DNA of 57,046 bases from Basidiobolus meristosporus CBS 931.73 (taxonomy: Eukaryota; Basidiobolomycota; Basidiobolomycetes; Basidiobolales; Basidiobolaceae), in the NCBI GenBank assembly GCA_002104905.1, contig MCFE01000569.1:1-57046 (forward strand), in the 5' to 3' direction. Positions 56,773-57,046 of this stretch are shown here, piece after piece. Under the pieces are notes generated by a model. The model did no database searches, was not told the DNA's origin, and was given only the letters and a program-made list of their open reading frames with translations. A program made the position numbers and the translations under genes. Each line of letters starts with the position of its first letter. Position 1 is the first letter of the stretch.

Positions 56773-57046
56773 GGGTTAGGGTTAGGGTTAGGGTTAGGGT
56801 TAGGGTTAGGGTTAGGGTTAGGGTTAGGGTTAGGGTTAGGGTTAGGGTTAGGGTTAGGGTTAGGGTTAGGGTTAGGGTTAGGGTTAGGGTTAGGGTTAGG
56901 GTTAGGGTTAGGGTTAGGGTTAGGGTTAGGGTTAGGGTTAGGGTTAGGGTTAGGGTTAGGGTTAGGGTTAGGGTTAGGGTTAGGGTTAGGGTTAGGGTTA
57001 GGGTTAGGGTTAGGGTTAGGGTTAGGGTTAGGGTTAGGGTTAGGTT
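56773..57046 (+). repeat. Telomere, (TTAGGG)n
   Basis: About 274 bp, roughly 45 perfect GGGTTA units running G-rich strand 5' to 3' toward the window end; only the last unit is short (TTAGGTT). This marks the physical right end of the chromosome. Confidence 0.98.

Noticed and set aside
56773-57046. CRISPR-like or satellite array at the right end
   Set aside because: It is a plain TTAGGG telomere with no spacers; the 101-bp units next to it are contiguous tandem repeats, not repeat-spacer units.

Overview
This is a nuclear fungal chromosome end. The right edge is a canonical TTAGGG telomere (about 45 repeats), and the genes are fungal in type: Cyc8/Ssn6-type corepressor, samB/MUB1, PEX14, Sos7-like kinetochore protein and secreted I9 inhibitor. 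They are split by short GT-AG introns of roughly 45-70 bp. Gene density is moderate, with 0.4-3.4 kb of apparently empty DNA between genes. I cannot assign a phylum with confidence; a filamentous, possibly early-diverging fungus fits. All exon models were built by eye from splice signals and protein continuity, and each sums to a whole number of codons.

Region 1 (1-11060) is a nest of mobile elements. The centrepiece is an almost intact Ty1/copia retrotransposon (4462-9145) with 349-bp LTRs differing at one site, a 5-bp target duplication, a PBS matching the anticodon arm of initiator tRNA-Met, and a single-base break between two long ORFs. It sits inside a repeat whose uninterrupted sister copy lies next to it. 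Around it are a partial copia copy, two inverted copia fragments, a Ty3/gypsy Gag zinc-knuckle relic and a possible DNA-transposon fragment.

Region 2 (11.9-51.3 kb) holds the conserved genes, in order: PAB1 (-), pantothenate kinase (+), Sos7-like kinetochore protein (+), a protein with two histone-fold-like segments (+), ALY/Yra1 mRNA export factor (-), RNase H1 (+), Cyc8/Ssn6-like corepressor (+), U2AF35 (-), PEX14 (-), long-chain acyl-CoA synthetase (+), SRP19 (+), a secreted I9 protease inhibitor (-), MUB1/samB (+) and an MFS transporter (+). Many act in mRNA life (PAB1, Yra1, U2AF35, RNase H1), but the order does not suggest one regulated cluster. PEX14 and the acyl-CoA synthetase are divergent neighbours that both bear on fatty-acid metabolism.

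Region 3 (51.3-57.0 kb) is the subtelomere: a lone 568-residue protein with an F-box-like start and ankyrin-like helical repeats, then about 1.9 kb made of head-to-tail copies of a small retroelement, then the telomere. The element's 5' end faces the chromosome end, it carries a coiled-coil ORF1 (242 aa) but no visible reverse transcriptase, its 3' tails sit on TTAGGG-like junctions, and its 5' leader is a 101-bp tandem promoter-like repeat whose units are joined by GGGTTAGG. This layout resembles Drosophila HeT-A and Magnaporthe MoTeR telomeric retrotransposons and is the most interesting system in the window.
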